Assembly (NCBI GenBank): GCA_025465465.1
Contig: JAODND010000020.1
Span: forward strand, 1-64,000
Origin: Frankiales bacterium
GTDB taxonomy: Bacteria; Actinomycetota; Actinomycetes; Mycobacteriales; SCTD01
Direction: 5' to 3'
DNA length: 64,000 nt
The notes beneath the pieces are model-generated. The model did not search any database and was not told the origin of the DNA. It saw only the letters and a program-made list of their open reading frames with translations. The position numbers and the translations under genes were made by a program. The first letter of the stretch is position 1. Every line of letters starts with the position of its first letter. This document shows positions 54,162 through 62,896 of this stretch, in pieces.

Positions 54162-56327
54162 ATGTCGATCGGTGTGACCGAGGATCACGAGGCTCTGGCG
54201 GCGTCGGTCCGCGGCTGGGCCGAGCGAGCGGGTCTTCGTGAGGGCGCCCGCACGGCCTTCGAGACCGTGCAGGAGCGACCGGCCTGGTGGTCCGCGTTCG
54301 CCGGACAGGGACTGCTGGGCCTGCACGTCCCCGAGGAGCTCGGCGGCTCAGGCGGCGGAGGTGTCGAGCTGGCCGTCACGGTGGAGGAGCTCGGCCGAGC
54401 CGTCGCCCAGGGGCCCGCGCTCCCGACCCTGCTCACGTCCCTCGTGCTGTCCCAGGTCGGGGGTACGCCGGCCAAGGAGCTGCTCCCGTCGCTGACCGAC
54501 GGCACGTCGACCGGTGCGGTCGCGCTCTCCGACCAGCTCACGGCGACCACCACCGACGAGGGCATCACCGTCAGCGGCACGGTCAGCGACGTGCTGGGCG
54601 GCGCTCTGGCCGACGTCCTCGTGCTCGGAGCCGGCGACACCTGGTTTGCCGTCGACGCCGCACTGGTCACCGTCGTGGAGCAGAGCGGGCTCGATGGCGC
54701 GCGACGCCCAGCCACCGTGACGCTGGCCGAGGTCGTCGTACCCGGCTCGCGGGTCCTGCCAGGGCTGACCCTCACCAGCGTCCAGTCGCTCGCCGGCGTG
54801 CTCGCTGCCGCCGAGGCCTGCGGGATCGCGGGCTGGTGCCTTGACACCGCCTCGGCCTACGCCACCACCCGCGAGCAGTTCGGCAAGAAGATCGGCGCCT
54901 TCCAGGGCGTCAAGCACAAGTGTGCCGAGATGCTCGTGCGTGCCGAGCAGGCCTACGCCGTGGTGTGGGACGCGGCGAGGGCGCTCGACGAGGCACCGTC
55001 GGCAGAGCGCGACCTCTCCTCGGCCATCGCCATCTCGGTCGCCATCAACGCCGCCGTCGAGAACGCGAAGGACTGCATCCAGGTGCTCGGCGGCATCGGC
55101 TACACCTGGGAGCACGACGCGCACCTGTTCCTCAAGCGCGCCCTCGCGCTCCGTGCCTGGGTCGGCGCTCCCTCGACCTGGCGCGGTCGGGCCTGCGACC
55201 TCGCCCTGGAGGGCACCCGCCGCACGCTCGAGCTCGATCTCGGCGACAGCACGGCCTTGCGCGAGGAGGTGCGCGCGTTCGTCGCGACCCTGCCCGACGA
55301 CCCCAAGCAGCGCCGCATCACCATCGCCGACGCGGGCTTCCAGACGCCGCACTGGCCGGCTCCGTGGGGCCGCAACGCCTCGGCCGTCGAGCAGCTCGTC
55401 ATCGACCAGGAGCTCGCGGCCGCCGGCGTGCAGCGGGCCGACCTGGTCATCGGTGGCTGGGCGGCCCCGACGATCGTCGCGCACGGCACCTCCGAGCAGG
55501 CTGAGCGGTTCGTGCGACCGACGCTGCACGGCGACATCGTGTGGTGCCAGCTGTTCTCCGAGCCGGGTGCGGGGTCGGACCTGTCCGGCCTCACGACCCG
55601 GGCCGAGAAGGTCGAGGGCGGCTGGAAGGTCAACGGGCAGAAGGTGTGGACGTCGGTCGCCCACTTCGCCGACTGGGGCATCCTGCTCGCCCGCACCAGC
55701 GGCAACGGCAAGGGCCCCGACCGCTCGAAGGGCATCACCTACTTCCTGCTCGACATGAAGAGTCCCGGCGTCGACATCCGCCCGCTGCGCGAGCTGACGG
55801 GGCACAACAACTTCAACGAGGTCTTCCTCGATGACGTCTTCCTCCCTGACGAGCTCGTCGTCGGACCGGTCGACGGCGGCTGGAAGCTCGCCCGGACGAC
55901 GCTGGCCAACGAGCGCGTCGCGATGTCCGGCGGCTCACGCTTCGGCAAAGGCGTCGAGTCGCTGCTGACGGACGTGCTGGCCGCGGGCGCACCGGATCCG
56001 CTGCTGCGCGACAAGGTCGGTCATCTCGTCGCCGAGGCCTTCGGCCAGTCGCTGCTGGCGTTCCGCACCACGCTGCGGCAGCTGTCGGGTGCCGAACCTG
56101 GTTCGGCCTCGAGTGTCCGCAAGCTGGTCGGCATGCGCCACCAGCAGGACGTCGCGGAGCTGCGCTTCGAGCTGCGGGGCACCCAGGGCGTCTCGCGGGA
56201 CGGCGAGCTCGACCAGCTCGCGCAGGACATGCTCCAGACCCGCTGCCTCACCATCGCGGGCGGCACCAGCGAGGTCCTCAAGAACGTCGTCGCCGAGCGC
56301 ATCCTCGGCCTGCCCCGGGATCTGTGA
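54162..56327 (+). CDS. fadE34: Fused two-module acyl-CoA dehydrogenase, FadE34/ChsE3-like
   Basis: A protein of 721 residues, twice normal size. The first module (about 1-370) is the diverged partner type, with TTREQFGKKIGAFQGVKHKCAEML and LGGIGYTWEHDAH. The second (375-721) is the full dehydrogenase with LFSEPGAGSDLSGL, NGQKVWTSVAHFADWG and IAGGTSEVLKNVVAERILGLP. It is thus an alpha-beta heterodimer in one chain, as in mycobacterial FadE34 (about 711 residues), which dehydrogenates steroid-CoA side chains. The place next to kstR is conserved. Confidence 0.92.
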   Translation: MSIGVTEDHEALAASVRGWAERAGLREGARTAFETVQERPAWWSAFAGQGLLGLHVPEELGGSGGGGVELAVTVEELGRAVAQGPALPTLLTSLVLSQVGGTPAKELLPSLTDGTSTGAVALSDQLTATTTDEGITVSGTVSDVLGGALADVLVLGAGDTWFAVDAALVTVVEQSGLDGARRPATVTLAEVVVPGSRVLPGLTLTSVQSLAGVLAAAEACGIAGWCLDTASAYATTREQFGKKIGAFQGVKHKCAEMLVRAEQAYAVVWDAARALDEAPSAERDLSSAIAISVAINAAVENAKDCIQVLGGIGYTWEHDAHLFLKRALALRAWVGAPSTWRGRACDLALEGTRRTLELDLGDSTALREEVRAFVATLPDDPKQRRITIADAGFQTPHWPAPWGRNASAVEQLVIDQELAAAGVQRADLVIGGWAAPTIVAHGTSEQAERFVRPTLHGDIVWCQLFSEPGAGSDLSGLTTRAEKVEGGWKVNGQKVWTSVAHFADWGILLARTSGNGKGPDRSKGITYFLLDMKSPGVDIRPLRELTGHNNFNEVFLDDVFLPDELVVGPVDGGWKLARTTLANERVAMSGGSRFGKGVESLLTDVLAAGAPDPLLRDKVGHLVAEAFGQSLLAFRTTLRQLSGAEPGSASSVRKLVGMRHQQDVAELRFELRGTQGVSRDGELDQLAQDMLQTRCLTIAGGTSEVLKNVVAERILGLPRDL

Positions 56328-56328
56328 C

Positions 56329-57348
56329 ATGACCACTGACCTCAAGCTCGGCTTCCAGTTCGGCTACTGGTCGGGTGACGGACCGGGCGACATGATCACC
56401 CCGGCGAAGCAGGCTGAGGAGTTCGGGTTCGACTCCCTCTGGACCGCGGAGTCGTGGGGCAGCGATGCCTTCACCCCGCTGTCGTGGATCGGCGCCCACA
56501 CCTCGCGCATCCAGCTCTGCACCGGGCTGGTGCAGCTGTCCGCCCGCACGCCCGCGGCGACCGCGATGTCGGCGATGACTCTCGACCGCCTCTCGGGCGG
56601 CCGGATGAACCTCGGGCTCGGTGTCAGCGGGCCGCAGGTCGTCGAGGGCTGGTACGGCCAGCCGTTCCCCAAGCCGCTCGCCCGGACCCGCGAGTACGTC
56701 CAGGTCTGCCGCGACATCTGGCGTCGCGAGGGCCCGGTGACCAACAGCGGTGAGCACTACCCGATGCCCTACCCGGGCGGCACCGGGCTGGGCAAGCCCC
56801 TCAAGGCCAACATCCACCCGCTCCGCCCGGACATCCCGATCTACCTCGGCGCCGAGGGTCCGAAGAACGTCGAGCTCGCGTGCGAGATCGCGGACGGCTG
56901 GCTTCCGATCTTCTTCCACGTCGAGAACGCACCTGCTGTCTATGCCGACGCGCTCGCGACGGCCAAGCCGGGGTTCGACATCGCCTGCCCCGTCACGGTG
57001 GTGGTCAACGACGACGTCCAGGCCGCCATCGAGTGGGTCAAGCTCACGATGGCGTTCTACATCGGCGGCATGGGCGCAAAGTCGAAGAACTTCCACCTCG
57101 ACGTCGTTTCCCGGTTCGGCTTCGAGGAGGCCGCGCACAAGGTGCAGGACCTGTTCCTGGCCGGTGACAGGGACGCTGCCGTGAAGGCCGTCCCGGACGA
57201 GCTGTGCGACGGCATCGCGCTGTGCGGCCCGCTCGAGCGGATCGCCGAGCGGCTCGAACTGTGGCGGAAGTCCCCGGTCACGACGCTCATCCTCGGTGGT
57301 GCCAACGACCCCGCGCACCTGAAGGCCCTCGCCGACATGGTGAAGTGA
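56329..57348 (+). CDS. F420-dependent LLM-class oxidoreductase, Rv3520c-like
   Basis: A protein of 339 residues. FQFGYWSG at the start, TAESWGSDAFTPLSWIG, VQLSARTPAATAMSAMTLDRLSGGR, and LGVSGPQVVEGWYGQPFPKPLARTREY match mycobacterial Rv3520c as I recall it. Rv3520c is in the sterol cluster near ltp3/ltp4 and probably uses F420. It starts one base after the FadE34 stop. The reaction is not known. Confidence 0.88.
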   Translation: MTTDLKLGFQFGYWSGDGPGDMITPAKQAEEFGFDSLWTAESWGSDAFTPLSWIGAHTSRIQLCTGLVQLSARTPAATAMSAMTLDRLSGGRMNLGLGVSGPQVVEGWYGQPFPKPLARTREYVQVCRDIWRREGPVTNSGEHYPMPYPGGTGLGKPLKANIHPLRPDIPIYLGAEGPKNVELACEIADGWLPIFFHVENAPAVYADALATAKPGFDIACPVTVVVNDDVQAAIEWVKLTMAFYIGGMGAKSKNFHLDVVSRFGFEEAAHKVQDLFLAGDRDAAVKAVPDELCDGIALCGPLERIAERLELWRKSPVTTLILGGANDPAHLKALADMVK

Positions 57349-57942
57349 GTGGAGAAGCTCGACCTGCTGGTGTGGTCGCCGCAGGCCCTTGAAGGTGCCG
57401 TTTCCCTCGACGTACCAGGCGTTTCCACGGTTGCGGTGTATGCCGCGGCGGACGTGTCGAAGAAGACCCTGCTGATGGGACGGGGCGATGCGCTCGCCGG
57501 ACTGGTCGAGCTGTGGGTCGACAGCGTCGACCTCTGGCCGCAGGTCGTCGAGCAGGTGCCGTCCGACGCCTACCTCGTCACGGAGTCGGTCCCGCAGGCG
57601 GTGACCCCCGGCCTGCTGACCCATCTCACCTGGTTTCCCAAGCCGGAGCGGCTGACGGAGGAGCAGTTCTTCCACGGCTGGCACGTCGTGCACACGCCGT
57701 CATCTGCCGAGCTGCACCCGCGCCGGCGCGGCTATGTCCGCAACTCCGTGGCCCGCACGCTCACACCGGGGTCGCCCGCGGTGCGCGCGATCGTGTGCGA
57801 GTCCTTCGAGGTCGAGGACTACGTCGACCCGGCGCGGCTGTTCGGCGCCCCCACGGCACTGCAGGCAATGGCCGAGGAGCTCCCGCTCTATGCAGACCTG
57901 GCCGACATCTCGAGCTGTCCCGTGATGCGAAGGGAACCGTAG
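57349..57942 (+). CDS. EthD-like dimeric alpha/beta-barrel protein
   Basis: A protein of 197 residues. LTWFPKPERLTEEQFFHGWHVVHTP is the EthD pattern with a Trp-x2-x-His motif, and a second such layer may cover the N-terminal half. EthD-fold proteins are small accessory or degrading enzymes linked with P450 and ring-cleavage pathways. GTG at 57349 directly follows the LLM stop, and the next gene directly follows this stop. Exact function unknown. Confidence 0.7.
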   Translation: MEKLDLLVWSPQALEGAVSLDVPGVSTVAVYAAADVSKKTLLMGRGDALAGLVELWVDSVDLWPQVVEQVPSDAYLVTESVPQAVTPGLLTHLTWFPKPERLTEEQFFHGWHVVHTPSSAELHPRRRGYVRNSVARTLTPGSPAVRAIVCESFEVEDYVDPARLFGAPTALQAMAEELPLYADLADISSCPVMRREP

Positions 57943-58356
57943 GTGCTGTCACAGCAGGAGCTCTCCGACAGGTTCGAGATCCAGGACCTGATCGCGCGCT
58001 ACAGCCAGCTGCTCGACCTGCGCGCGTGGGACGAGATGGATGCGCTGTTCACCGAGGACTGCGTCCTCGACTACACCTCGACCGGTGCCATCAAGGGCAG
58101 CTGGCCGGAGCACAAGGCGTTCGACATCAAGATGCTGACCCCGTTCAAGGGCACCCAGCACCTGATGGGACTCCCGATCATCACGGTCGCCGGCGACGCT
58201 GCGACAGCCCGCACGATCTGCTTCAACCCGATGATCATCAACGACAAGAAGCTCTTCTACGTCGGGCTCTGGTACGACGACGAGCTGCGGCGGACCGACA
58301 CGGGCTGGCGCTTCGCCAAGCGCACCGAGGAGCTGTCGTACTTCGACGGCCTCTAG
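57943..58356 (+). CDS. SnoaL-like / scytalone dehydratase-type small protein
   Basis: A protein of 137 residues in the NTF2-like fold. LSDRFEIQDLIARYSQLLDLRAWDEMDALFTEDCVLDYT is the standard start of the SnoaL_4 group, whose members dehydrate or isomerise polycyclic substrates. It is the last gene of the FadE34 operon. Its 3' end overlaps the convergent VOC gene by four bases. A steroid isomerase or dehydratase role is plausible but unproven. Confidence 0.8.
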   Translation: MLSQQELSDRFEIQDLIARYSQLLDLRAWDEMDALFTEDCVLDYTSTGAIKGSWPEHKAFDIKMLTPFKGTQHLMGLPIITVAGDAATARTICFNPMIINDKKLFYVGLWYDDELRRTDTGWRFAKRTEELSYFDGL

Positions 58357-58718
58357 ATCAGCGGTGCTGCCCAGGCAGGTCGGGGGACCAGGCAGAAGGG
58401 GTGACCGGCAGGGTCGGCGTAGACCGCACCTGCGAGGCGTCGCGCTCCGAGCCGCAAGGCTTCAGCGCCTGCCGACGCGACGTCCTCGACCATGACGTCG
58501 AGGTGGAGCTGCTGAGCAACACCGACCTCGGGCCAGGTCGGTGCCTGGTGATCCGGCGCGCGCTGGAACGCCAGACCCGAGTGCTGGTCGCTCTCGGCGA
58601 CCACGCAGAAGTCCTCGGTGCGATAGGTGACAGGCCGGCCGAGGAGCGCGGAGTAGAACTCCGCGAGCGATGCCGGGTCGCGGCAGTCGATGACGACGTG
58701 ATGAAGGCGTCCGAGCAC
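58353..58718 (-). CDS. VOC-family (glyoxalase/bleomycin resistance fold) protein
   Basis: A protein of 121 residues. LHHVVIDCRDPASLAEFYSALLGRPV opens the fold with the first metal-type His, QLHLDVMVEDVASA gives a second, and a C-terminal DPAGHPFCLVP ends it. The family includes glyoxalases and antibiotic-binding proteins, and the substrate is unknown. It starts at GTG 58718 and has no KstR box, marking the end of the sterol cluster. Confidence 0.82.
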   Translation of the reverse strand: MLGRLHHVVIDCRDPASLAEFYSALLGRPVTYRTEDFCVVAESDQHSGLAFQRAPDHQAPTWPEVGVAQQLHLDVMVEDVASAGAEALRLGARRLAGAVYADPAGHPFCLVPRPAWAAPLI

Positions 58719-58782
58719 GACCTGATGCTGCCACCTTGGCTCGTGGAAGCTCGTTCAAGAAATCTCTGCACAGGGCTTGTAG

Positions 58783-58798
58783 GGGAACACGTGTTCGA
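58783..58798 (+). promoter_or_regulatory. LexA (SOS) box-like palindrome
   Basis: GAAC-ACGT-GTTC with flanking GA on the right fits the actinobacterial LexA site (TCGAAC-N4-GTTCGA) with two mismatches in the left flank. The 4-base spacer separates it from the KstR motif, which has 2. It lies 14 bases before the ATG at 58812. Confidence 0.55.
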
Positions 58799-58811
58799 GT
58801 AATCTGGGTGG

Positions 58812-60248
58812 ATGGGCGGTCGCAGGGGCACGGATGGGGAGGTGCTGGACCGGCTGGCGGACTATGACCGGGAGGATGCGCACCGGATTGCCGCGCGGGC
58901 GCTGGATCTGGTGGAGCTGGAGCGGTACGCGAAGGGCAGTACCCGCAGTGAGTTCCTGCTGTTGGAGGTCGCGACGACCTGCAACATCAGTCAGCAGTCC
59001 GCGGCGATCCGGATGGCGCAGGCGCATCGGCTGGTTGATGAGCTGCCGAACACGCTGTTCCGGTTGCATACCCGGCAGTTGTCGGTGGGGCAGGGGCTGG
59101 CGGTGCTGGAGGAGACCGCGCAGGTCGCGGTCGGGTTGCTCGGCGCGGTGGAGGCGCGGGTCTATCCGGCTGTTGTCGGGATGACGCCGGCGGAGACCCG
59201 CCGGCATGTCAAGGCTGTCGTCGCGGCGGTCGATCATGAGGCGGCGGAGCGGCGGCGGCAGCGCAAGCGTGCGGAGCGCCGGACCTGGGTCAGTGACCGG
59301 GGTGATGGTCGGGTGCTGGGTGGGATCGAGATGAGCGCCGAGGACGGCGTGTTGTGGCATGACGCGCTGGCGGAGCTGGTCCGGTTGGTGTTCCCGGCCG
59401 GTGAGCACCGGACGGTGGATCAGCAGCGTGCTGATGTCGCGGCGCTGCTCCCGCAGGTGCTGCTGGAGACCCGGCCCGGGATGTCACCGGTGCAGGTCCT
59501 GAAGCGGCTGCTCGGGCTCCCGGTCGACGTTGACGGTGCGGTTGACGGTGCGGGTGAGCGGTTGCTGGCTCGGGTCCGGCGTCGGGTCCAGGCTGTCGTC
59601 ACGGTCCCGGTCCAGACCGGCCTGGACCTCACCGACCAGCCTGGGGAGCTGCGCGGCTACGGGCCGGTGACCGCCGGGCACTGCCGGGAGCTGCTCGCCG
59701 CCGCCGACCTGCGGAAGGCCTGCGTGGCACTGTCCACCGGCCGGCTCGTCGCGCTGGAAGACACCCTCGTGCCCGGCCCCGCCGGTCAGGTCGAGCAGAC
59801 CCTGCTCGCGATGGTGGCCCGCAGCACCGACGTCGAGAGCCGCGTCGAGGAGCAGCACGACCCCTCAGCCGGGCTCACCGACTTCATCCGGCTCCGCGAC
59901 CCCCGCTGCGTCGGCCCAAGCTGCAGCCAACCCGCGCACGTCTGCGACAGCGAACACGCCACCCCGCACCCGACCGGACCGACCGCCGCGACCAACCTGG
60001 CACCGGTCAGCCGCCGCTGCCACAACAGCAAGAGCTGGGGCGGCTGGACCCTGACCCCGCACCCCGACGGGTCCGTCACCTGGACCAGCCCCCTCGGCCG
60101 CGCCTACACCCGCCCCCCACGCCACCAACCACCCGACCTCACCACCCTCCAGATGCCCTGGACCCGACACGTCGCGGCAGTGGAGTCCACCTCATCCGAC
60201 GGTGACGAGGCAGCACCACCCGTCGACCCCGACGACCTCCCCTTCTGA
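58812..60248 (+). CDS. DUF222 domain HNH endonuclease-like protein (13E12 repeat type)
   Basis: A protein of 478 residues. The helical DUF222 domain (about 20-300) is followed by an HNH motif. CVGPSC and CDSEHATPH hold the first His and metal Cys, NLAPVSRRCHNSK holds the Asn and last His, and then a Trp-rich tail and Pro-rich end. These proteins occur in many copies in actinobacteria and some are SOS-induced. Codon use in the first half is richer in third-base G/T than in neighbouring genes. The function is not known; a DNA nuclease is inferred. Confidence 0.87.
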   Translation: MGGRRGTDGEVLDRLADYDREDAHRIAARALDLVELERYAKGSTRSEFLLLEVATTCNISQQSAAIRMAQAHRLVDELPNTLFRLHTRQLSVGQGLAVLEETAQVAVGLLGAVEARVYPAVVGMTPAETRRHVKAVVAAVDHEAAERRRQRKRAERRTWVSDRGDGRVLGGIEMSAEDGVLWHDALAELVRLVFPAGEHRTVDQQRADVAALLPQVLLETRPGMSPVQVLKRLLGLPVDVDGAVDGAGERLLARVRRRVQAVVTVPVQTGLDLTDQPGELRGYGPVTAGHCRELLAAADLRKACVALSTGRLVALEDTLVPGPAGQVEQTLLAMVARSTDVESRVEEQHDPSAGLTDFIRLRDPRCVGPSCSQPAHVCDSEHATPHPTGPTAATNLAPVSRRCHNSKSWGGWTLTPHPDGSVTWTSPLGRAYTRPPRHQPPDLTTLQMPWTRHVAAVESTSSDGDEAAPPVDPDDLPF

Positions 60249-60260
60249 CCCCAGCCTCAG

Positions 60261-60277
60261 CCGGAGCACACCTCCGG
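60261..60277. terminator. Short hairpin between convergent genes
   Basis: Six-base arms (60261-60266, 60272-60277) with a 5-base loop lie after the HNH gene. Confidence 0.35.
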
Positions 60278-60291
60278 TCCACAGGCATGCC

Positions 60292-60660
60292 CTAGGACAA
60301 CGGCTGCTCGTCCTGGGTCAGCGGGCCTCGCCCTGTTCCGACGTCGCCTTGCAGGTTCTCCACGATCACCTGACGTTGGGCGGTCGCGGCAGCGATCCGC
60401 GCCCGCAGCATCACCGCCGCCAAGGTGCGGGCGGTGTCGAGCTCGTCGAGCCAACGTCGCAGCTCCCGGTCCACGACTTCGATCACGACCTGGCGGTTCT
60501 TCCCGCTGTCACACAAGCGGATCACGGCCGCGAGGGCCTCCGGGTCAAACCGACATCGTTCGTCGCGGGGCTCACGGGGGGCGTCCACGTCGATGCTCGC
60601 GGTCTGCAGCGCCCTGTCGACAGCTGCCGTGATGACCTGCTCGGTGGCCATGCGCGCCAT
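60292..60660 (-). CDS. Hypothetical protein
   Basis: A protein of 122 residues, helical, with many Arg, Asp and Glu and no cysteines apart from two near the middle. It has no recognised motif, signal or membrane segment. It begins 15 bases after the stop of the M50 protease on the same strand, so it would be the last gene of that cassette. The ribosome site is weak, which lowers confidence. Confidence 0.5.
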   Translation of the reverse strand: MARMATEQVITAAVDRALQTASIDVDAPREPRDERCRFDPEALAAVIRLCDSGKNRQVVIEVVDRELRRWLDELDTARTLAAVMLRARIAAATAQRQVIVENLQGDVGTGRGPLTQDEQPLS

Positions 60661-60675
60661 CCTGCCAGCAGCCAG

Positions 60676-62895
60676 TCAGGGACTTGCCGTTGCTGAAGGC
60701 TGATCGGCAGCGGTCTCGCCGGCAGTCGGCGTGTCAGTCGGCGAGTCGGTTGGCGTCTCGGTTGGCGTCGGAGTGGCGGACGCCGAGGGTGACGACGACG
60801 GCGAGCCGCTGCCCGAGGGACCGGGCTGCGTGGGCACGGTCAGGGTGGTCGGACTGGCCGTCGCTGTCGCTGTCGTGGTGGTCACGCCGTCCACGAGACC
60901 GGCGTCGGTGAGGATCGTCAGCACCTTTGTGCGTACGGCGTCGACGGTTGCCAGCAGCCGCGACGCGTCGAGGCCTGCCAGGGCGGAGTGAAGCTGCGCC
61001 TGCACCGCCGCGCTGGGAGCACTGTTGAGGGTGATGACGAGCTGCACCGCCATGGCCGTCGTGAGGCAGCGGATGCAGTTGCCGTTGGCCGCGACGGCGG
61101 CATTGACGGGCGTGATGACGTTGCTGTGTCCGACGACCAGGACGACCTGGAAGGACACCGCGACCGTCGTACACCCCGTGCAGCTGGCAAGGGCCCAGGC
61201 GTCGTTGACCGCGGTGACGGGCTTGCCGTCGGTGATCGTGACGAGCGCGTAGGCGATGTCGTAGACGACCGAGCCGTCCTTCGTGTTGACCGCGAGTGCC
61301 CGGTTCTCGCCGGGCTTGGCCTGGCCCGGGAGCGCAAAGGGCAGCGCATGACCGAGGCCGCCGGTGGTCGAGGTGAGGACACTCCGCAGTCCGTCACCCT
61401 GCTGGGTGACGAGCAGCACGGGGTGATCCGCAGCGGCTGATCCTCGCGGCACCATGGCGAGCGCGAGCTGCTGGTGCCGGGTGGTGACCGGGGCACGGTG
61501 CGCGACACTCTGGAACAGCGACGGGATCGAGCCGCCCTCGGTGCCGCGGACGGGTTGGTACTGCCCCGCGGGCCACCACGCCCAGGCGAGCACGGCCACC
61601 ACGAGTGCCCCCGCCGTGACGGCGGCGCCGCGTGCAACGGGTCGGTTCTCGGTGCGCCGCCAGGTCCGGGTCGTGGTGCGATGGGCGACGCGGCCGATGA
61701 TGAAGACGGTGCCGAGGACGGGCAGCAGGAGCGCAAGCAACCGCAGCAGCCCAGCGCCGACACCGAGCAGGTCGACCTGCTCGGCGGCACCACCCAGTCG
61801 TGCCGCCTGGTGCCGCCCGCTCACCCAGGCGCTCGCGACGAGGTGGGGAAAGACCAGGACCGCAGTCAGCAGCAGCGAGGCGAGCACCGGGATGACGAGC
61901 GCTACCCAGCCGGTGACGATCCAGCGGGCCCGGCGGGTGAGTGGTGAGGGCTCGCCCCAGTGCCAGGGCAGCACGCGGCGAATCGTCGGCCCGAGGTGGG
62001 CGAACAGGTCGGGTACACCCGTCCAGTCCGCCAGGATGTGGTAGCCGTCGGCCCGCAGGACGGGTGTGAGCTGGTGCAGCATCTGCAGGAGCTGCGCGGC
62101 GACGCCGAGCAGCAACGCGTCCTCGCCGGTGATGAGCCACAGCACCGTGACGACCACGGCGATGAGCGTGTTGAAGTACAGGCCGCCCAGGTCGACGCGG
62201 AGGCGGCCCTTGCGGTCGAGGCGGTAGGCGTCGTCGACATTCGTGTAGAAGGCGGGCCAGACGAGGTAGATCCCGGCGCCCATGGCACCCGGTTGGGCGC
62301 CGCCATAGCGGCAGGCGGCGGCATGGCCGAGCTCGTGGAAGCCTGCGGAGAGCACGACCAGAGCGAACACGCCCAGCAGCAGGCCGGGAGTCTGGAACGC
62401 GCGGTGGGTCGCGGAGGCGAGACCCTTGTCGACGAGGACGAACCAGCACACGCCGACGAAGCAGGCGAGCACCGGCCACAGGATCACGGGCGAGAACAGC
62501 GCCGCAAACGGGGCGGTGAGCCGCCGGGTGGTGCGCGGGTTGGAGACGACCAGCTTCCACCGAAGAGCGAGCAACGGGTTGCTGACCGGTGCCTGCTCAT
62601 CACCGCCCCCAGCGAGGAGTCCGAGACCGTCCAGCTTGCCCAGCAGGACCTCGACGTCCTGTGCCGTGACGTCACGGTCGACGGCCGCGGACACCCGGGC
62701 CGCGAGGTCCTCGAGGTGCCGGGCACCGTCGAGGAGCTCGAGCACCTTGAACAGCAGCTGCGTGAGCTGGACCGTCTGCCCGTCGCGACGCCGGACGAGC
62801 CACGAGCCGCCGGCGTAGCCGGAGCCGCCCAGCGCGCCGAGGAGCTCGAGGTCCTCGGCGCGCTGCGGCGCCTGGTGCTGGGTCTCAACCGTCAC
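60676..62895 (-). CDS. Membrane M50 metalloprotease with N-terminal PqqD-like domain
   Basis: A protein of 739 residues. Residues 14-95 look like a PqqD/RRE-type winged domain (WLVRRRDGQTVQLTQLLFKVLELLDG...). A membrane region follows from 130 to about 475, with HELGH at 187-191 and LTPVLRADG (Asp283) as the third metal ligand of site-2-protease type enzymes. Then comes an extracellular domain with two CxxC pairs (SCTGC and NCIRC) and a Pro/Thr/Ser tail. It likely cuts a peptide within or at the membrane. GTG 62895 is one base after the preceding stop; the frame upstream is non-coding for this protein. Confidence 0.85.
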   Translation of the reverse strand: MTVETQHQAPQRAEDLELLGALGGSGYAGGSWLVRRRDGQTVQLTQLLFKVLELLDGARHLEDLAARVSAAVDRDVTAQDVEVLLGKLDGLGLLAGGGDEQAPVSNPLLALRWKLVVSNPRTTRRLTAPFAALFSPVILWPVLACFVGVCWFVLVDKGLASATHRAFQTPGLLLGVFALVVLSAGFHELGHAAACRYGGAQPGAMGAGIYLVWPAFYTNVDDAYRLDRKGRLRVDLGGLYFNTLIAVVVTVLWLITGEDALLLGVAAQLLQMLHQLTPVLRADGYHILADWTGVPDLFAHLGPTIRRVLPWHWGEPSPLTRRARWIVTGWVALVIPVLASLLLTAVLVFPHLVASAWVSGRHQAARLGGAAEQVDLLGVGAGLLRLLALLLPVLGTVFIIGRVAHRTTTRTWRRTENRPVARGAAVTAGALVVAVLAWAWWPAGQYQPVRGTEGGSIPSLFQSVAHRAPVTTRHQQLALAMVPRGSAAADHPVLLVTQQGDGLRSVLTSTTGGLGHALPFALPGQAKPGENRALAVNTKDGSVVYDIAYALVTITDGKPVTAVNDAWALASCTGCTTVAVSFQVVLVVGHSNVITPVNAAVAANGNCIRCLTTAMAVQLVITLNSAPSAAVQAQLHSALAGLDASRLLATVDAVRTKVLTILTDAGLVDGVTTTTATATASPTTLTVPTQPGPSGSGSPSSSPSASATPTPTETPTDSPTDTPTAGETAADQPSATASP

Positions 62896-62896
62896 G

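Noticed and set aside
58783..58798. Twelfth KstR box
   Set aside because: AAC and GTT are 4 bases apart rather than 2, which fits LexA and not KstR.
58755..59408. 217-codon minus-strand frame inside the DUF222-HNH gene
   Set aside because: It is a shadow of a gene with clear domain motifs on the plus strand.
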